Shown here piece by piece: positions 61,104 to 64,000 of a stretch of DNA of 64,000 nt (positions are counted from its first letter, which is position 1; each line of letters opens with the position of its first letter). A program made the translations under genes and the position numbers. The DNA comes from Peribacillus simplex (lineage in GTDB: Bacteria > Bacillota > Bacilli > Bacillales > DSM-1321), in assembly GCF_030123325.1 (NCBI RefSeq), contig NZ_CP126106.1:1578001-1642000 (forward strand), given 5' to 3'. A model generated the notes under the pieces. The model made no database searches and had not been told where the DNA came from. It saw only the letters and a program-made list of their open reading frames with translations.

Positions 61104-64000
61104 ATGTTCCTCAAACGTTTGGACGTTGTAGGATTTAAATCTTTCGCAGAGAAAATTTCGATTGATTTTGTACCTGGTGTCACGGCAGTGGTTGGACCAA
61201 ACGGAAGCGGTAAAAGTAATGTGACCGATGCAGTCCGATGGGTACTTGGAGAGCAGTCCGCGAAATCACTGCGTGGAGCGAAAATGGAAGATATCATCTT
61301 TTCGGGAAGTGACACGAGGAAAGCGTTGAATTTTGCGGAAGTATCATTGACCCTTGATAACGAGACCAATTCCCTACCGATCGACTTTCATGAAGTCAGT
61401 GTGACAAGACGTGTATATCGATCGGGAGAAAGTGAATTTTTCATTAATAATCAAGGTTGCCGTCTGAAAGACATCATAGACCTTTTCATGGATTCTGGTC
61501 TTGGGAGAGAAGCATTTTCCATCATCAGCCAAGGGAAAGTGGAAGAAATCCTAAGCAGTAAGGCTGAAGAAAGACGAGTGATCTTTGAAGAGGCAGCGGG
61601 TGTCCTGAAGTATAAAACTAGAAAACGAAAAGCGGAATCGAAGCTGACGGAAACACAGGATAACTTAAACCGGGTCCATGATATCCTCCATGAATTGGAG
61701 GGGCAGGTGGAGCCATTAAAAATTCAGTCTTCCCTCGCCAAGGAATTTTTGGCGAAGAAAGAAGAGCTTGAGCAAATAGAAGTGGCTTTAACCGTTTTTG
61801 AAATAGAAGAGTTATATGAAAAATGGGAAAAACTGTCACAAGAACTTGAAAAACATAATGAAATGGAACAGCAAATGGCAGGACAGCTTCATGACAGGGA
61901 AGCGCATCTCAAAAAACTAAGGGATAGTCTTGCGACGCTTGAGACATCGATCAATGGACTTCAGGAAATTCTCCTGAATGCCAGTGAAGAACTTGAAAAG
62001 CTTGAAGGCCGTAAAGAGGTTTTGAAAGAACGGAAAAAAAATGCTGCCCAAAACAAGTCACAGCTAGAAAAAGCGATTGTGGAAGGTGAGGCTGCCGTCG
62101 AGCGTTTGTCTTTGCAAAAGAAAAGAGAAACGGAAATCCTGCATGCACTGAACTTGGAAGTGAAGGGGATTTCTGAAACCTTACATGAAAAACAAAAAAG
62201 CCTGGGCCTTTTCAATAGTGATATTGAAGCGATGATCGAAGCGAAAAAGAGTGACTATATCGAGTGGCTGAACAAGCAGGCATCGGCAAAAAACGAAAAA
62301 CAATACCTGCTCCAGCAATTAACGCAGCAGGAACATAAAAATGCTAAACTTGATATGGAAAATGAAAAGTTCTTAACCGAAAGAATGGATATCACTGCTA
62401 AAAAAATGGAATATTCACAGCTGATGGAAAATATGACTAAGCAGCTTGAAGAGCATGTCACTTATTTCCGAAATCAGCAGAATAAATTGAATGCTGCAAA
62501 AGATACGTATCAAAAACAAGAAACCACCCTTTATAAGGCCTATCAATTCCTTCAACAGGCAAAATCTCGTAAAGAACTTCTTGAAGAAATGGAAGATGAT
62601 TATGCAGGCTTTTTCCAGGGTGTAAAAGAGGTTTTGAAAGCGAAAGAAACCCTTCGAGGCATTGAAGGGGCAGTTGCGGAATTGATAAAGGTTCCAAAGG
62701 AATATGAAACGGCCATCGAAACGGCTCTGGGCGGAGCGATGCAGCATGTTGTCGTGGAACGCGAGGAGCATGCACGGGAAGCCATTTCCTTCTTGAAGAA
62801 AAATAGGTATGGGCGTGCGACGTTCTTGCCTTTATCAGTCATAAAGGCAAGAGAGGTATCAGCTAACCAACTATCGATGCTGAAGAGTCATCCAGCTTTT
62901 GTGGGGACAGGTTCCTCATTGATACAATATGATGATAGGCATGCAGCGATTGCTGAAAATCTATTAGGAACGGTGATGATCACCACTGATTTAAAAGGTG
63001 CAAATGACCTGGCGAAAATGATGCAGCACCGTTTCCGCTTCGTAACACTTGAAGGGGATATCGTCAATCCAGGTGGCTCAATGACTGGTGGAGCCTTAAA
63101 GCAAAAAACGACCTCCCTGCTTTCAAGGAAAACGGAATTGGAAGAGCTCCATCAAAAACTTGCTGCAATGGAAGCTAAAACGAATCAGCTAGAAAAGCAA
63201 GTCAAACAGCTCAAAGTGGATTTGGGTGTTCAAGAGCAAACGCTTGAACAAACCAGAAAAACAGGAGAGAGACTTCGATTACAAGAACAAACCCTTAAGG
63301 GCGAGCTCCGTGAAGTGGAGCTGCAGGAAAGAAATGTGAATGAACGGCTGCATCTTTATGATTTGGATAAAAATTCATATTTAGAAGAACAACAGCAAAA
63401 AACAGCAAGACTTGAAGAGCTGGAAGAACTTTTGGAATCATGTAAAACTGAGATTGAAGGGCTGGACCGGTTGATTTCCGAAATGACCGAACAAAAGCAA
63501 TCTCAGCAATCCTCAAAAGAGAGCCTTTCTGAAGAAACGAATGAACTGAGGGTAATGCTTGCCTCTAAGCGCGGCCAGCTGCAAAACCAAAAAGAGAAGA
63601 TGGAACGCATTGAATCGGATCTTTCAAAGGAAACAAGCAGGCTTGCCGAAAACAAAGATGATTTAGGGCTCCTGACCAATGAAATGACAGACAGTTCAAG
63701 CGGGGAAGAGTCCCTGGAAGATATGGCTCAGCAGAAATTGCTCGATAAAAATGGAGCAATTGAAGGAATCGCCATGAAAAAACAGGAAAAAAACGAGCTT
63801 CTCACGGAAGTTGAAACGCTTGAACTGTCCTTGAAAGAAGAAAATCGACTTTATAGAGGCATTGTCGAAGTGATAAAGGATGAAGAAGTGAAATTAACTC
63901 GTCTGGATGTCGAACTGGAAAATCGCCTCGACCACTTGAGAGAAGAATATACCCTTTCCTTTGAAGGTGCTAAAGAACAGTATCCATTGATGATGCCTGC
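61104..64000 (+). CDS. smc: Chromosome segregation ATPase SMC, 3'-truncated by the window
   Basis: About 965 codons of a protein normally near 1190 residues; the end lies outside the window. The head starts MFLKRLDVVGFKSFAEK with Walker A GPNGSGKSNV (31-40) and the Q-loop region SQGKVEEILSSK. Long heptad-rich coiled coils occupy about 165-500 and 680-965, with a hinge about 510-665 that contains GGSMTGGA. SMC with ScpAB loads at ParB sites and resolves sister chromosomes. It is paired with rnc as in B. subtilis, where ftsY follows. Confidence 0.95.
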   Translation, partial: MFLKRLDVVGFKSFAEKISIDFVPGVTAVVGPNGSGKSNVTDAVRWVLGEQSAKSLRGAKMEDIIFSGSDTRKALNFAEVSLTLDNETNSLPIDFHEVSVTRRVYRSGESEFFINNQGCRLKDIIDLFMDSGLGREAFSIISQGKVEEILSSKAEERRVIFEEAAGVLKYKTRKRKAESKLTETQDNLNRVHDILHELEGQVEPLKIQSSLAKEFLAKKEELEQIEVALTVFEIEELYEKWEKLSQELEKHNEMEQQMAGQLHDREAHLKKLRDSLATLETSINGLQEILLNASEELEKLEGRKEVLKERKKNAAQNKSQLEKAIVEGEAAVERLSLQKKRETEILHALNLEVKGISETLHEKQKSLGLFNSDIEAMIEAKKSDYIEWLNKQASAKNEKQYLLQQLTQQEHKNAKLDMENEKFLTERMDITAKKMEYSQLMENMTKQLEEHVTYFRNQQNKLNAAKDTYQKQETTLYKAYQFLQQAKSRKELLEEMEDDYAGFFQGVKEVLKAKETLRGIEGAVAELIKVPKEYETAIETALGGAMQHVVVEREEHAREAISFLKKNRYGRATFLPLSVIKAREVSANQLSMLKSHPAFVGTGSSLIQYDDRHAAIAENLLGTVMITTDLKGANDLAKMMQHRFRFVTLEGDIVNPGGSMTGGALKQKTTSLLSRKTELEELHQKLAAMEAKTNQLEKQVKQLKVDLGVQEQTLEQTRKTGERLRLQEQTLKGELREVELQERNVNERLHLYDLDKNSYLEEQQQKTARLEELEELLESCKTEIEGLDRLISEMTEQKQSQQSSKESLSEETNELRVMLASKRGQLQNQKEKMERIESDLSKETSRLAENKDDLGLLTNEMTDSSSGEESLEDMAQQKLLDKNGAIEGIAMKKQEKNELLTEVETLELSLKEENRLYRGIVEVIKDEEVKLTRLDVELENRLDHLREEYTLSFEGAKEQYPLMMP

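Noticed and set aside
1..64000. CRISPR arrays, tRNA or rRNA genes, insertion sequences, prophage or defence islands
   Set aside because: No regularly spaced repeats, no transposase or integrase-like proteins and no tRNA-like cloverleaf were seen; the gene order is uninterrupted core chromosome. A covariance-model scan would settle small RNAs.

Overview
The window is a 64 kb stretch of core chromosome from an endospore-forming low-GC Gram-positive bacterium of the family Bacillaceae. The order murB-divIB-ylxWX-sbp-ftsAZ-spoIIGA-sigE-sigG-ylmCDE-sepF-ylmGH-divIVA-ileS-lspA-rluD type-pyr operon-rqcH-yloBC-remA-gmk-rpoZ-coaBC-priA-def-fmt-rsmB-rlmN-prpC-prkC-rsgA-rpe-thiN-spoVM-rpmB-yloUV-sdaAB/AA-recG-fapR-plsX-fabDG-acp-rnc-smc is that of Bacillus subtilis. 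Protein divergence is moderate, so this is a relative and not B. subtilis itself. A Peribacillus/Bacillus simplex type organism is my guess only.

Layout. (1) 1-5.7 kb: tail of murB, then divisome genes (DivIB, two DUF881 proteins, Sbp, FtsA, FtsZ). (2) 5.7-8.9 kb: the sporulation sigma cassette spoIIGA-sigE-sigG, all three apparently starting with TTG, behind a promoter with an unusually long spacer. (3) 9-13.1 kb: ylmC to divIVA, linking septum assembly (SepF, DivIVA), the YlmH ribosome-rescue factor and PLP homeostasis (YlmE). (4) 13.1-17.9 kb: T-box controlled ileS, then lspA and an RluD-type pseudouridine synthase. (5) 17.85-29.8 kb: the full ten-gene pyr operon with three PyrR attenuators (leader, pyrR-pyrP, pyrP-pyrB) and tightly overlapping genes. 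(6) 29.8-34.6 kb: rqcH on the minus strand facing the pyr terminator, then a P-type calcium ATPase. (7) 34.7-49.9 kb: a long plus-strand run for RNA processing, nucleotide and CoA metabolism, replication restart, translation start, rRNA modification, Ser/Thr phosphosignalling, ribosome assembly and thiamine, ending with the 26-residue spoVM. (8) 50-56.4 kb: rpmB on the minus strand, then yloU-yloV (FakA), serine dehydratase and recG. (9) 56.4-64 kb: fapR with its own operator, plsX-fabD-fabG-acp, rnc and the 5' two thirds of smc.

The genes fall into functional groups: division and sporulation switching (ftsAZ, sepF, divIVA, spoIIGA/sigE/sigG, spoVM), pyrimidine synthesis under UMP-sensing attenuation, translation and its quality control (ileS, def, fmt, rsmB, rlmN, rsgA, rqcH, ylmH), and membrane lipid synthesis under FapR. 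Compared with B. subtilis 168 as I remember it, bpr between ftsZ and spoIIGA, ylmA after sigG and the cys/yln sulfate-assimilation genes between pyrE and rqcH are absent.

I found no mobile element, CRISPR array, tRNA, rRNA, defence island or unfamiliar protein-coding system. Every sizeable reading frame that looks real belongs to a known family. What deserves a second look is in the non-coding DNA: unassigned palindromes and hairpins (upstream of ylmH, sdaAB, spoVM and ftsA, and after rpoZ), and an extra hairpin that buries the T-tract of the third PyrR terminator.
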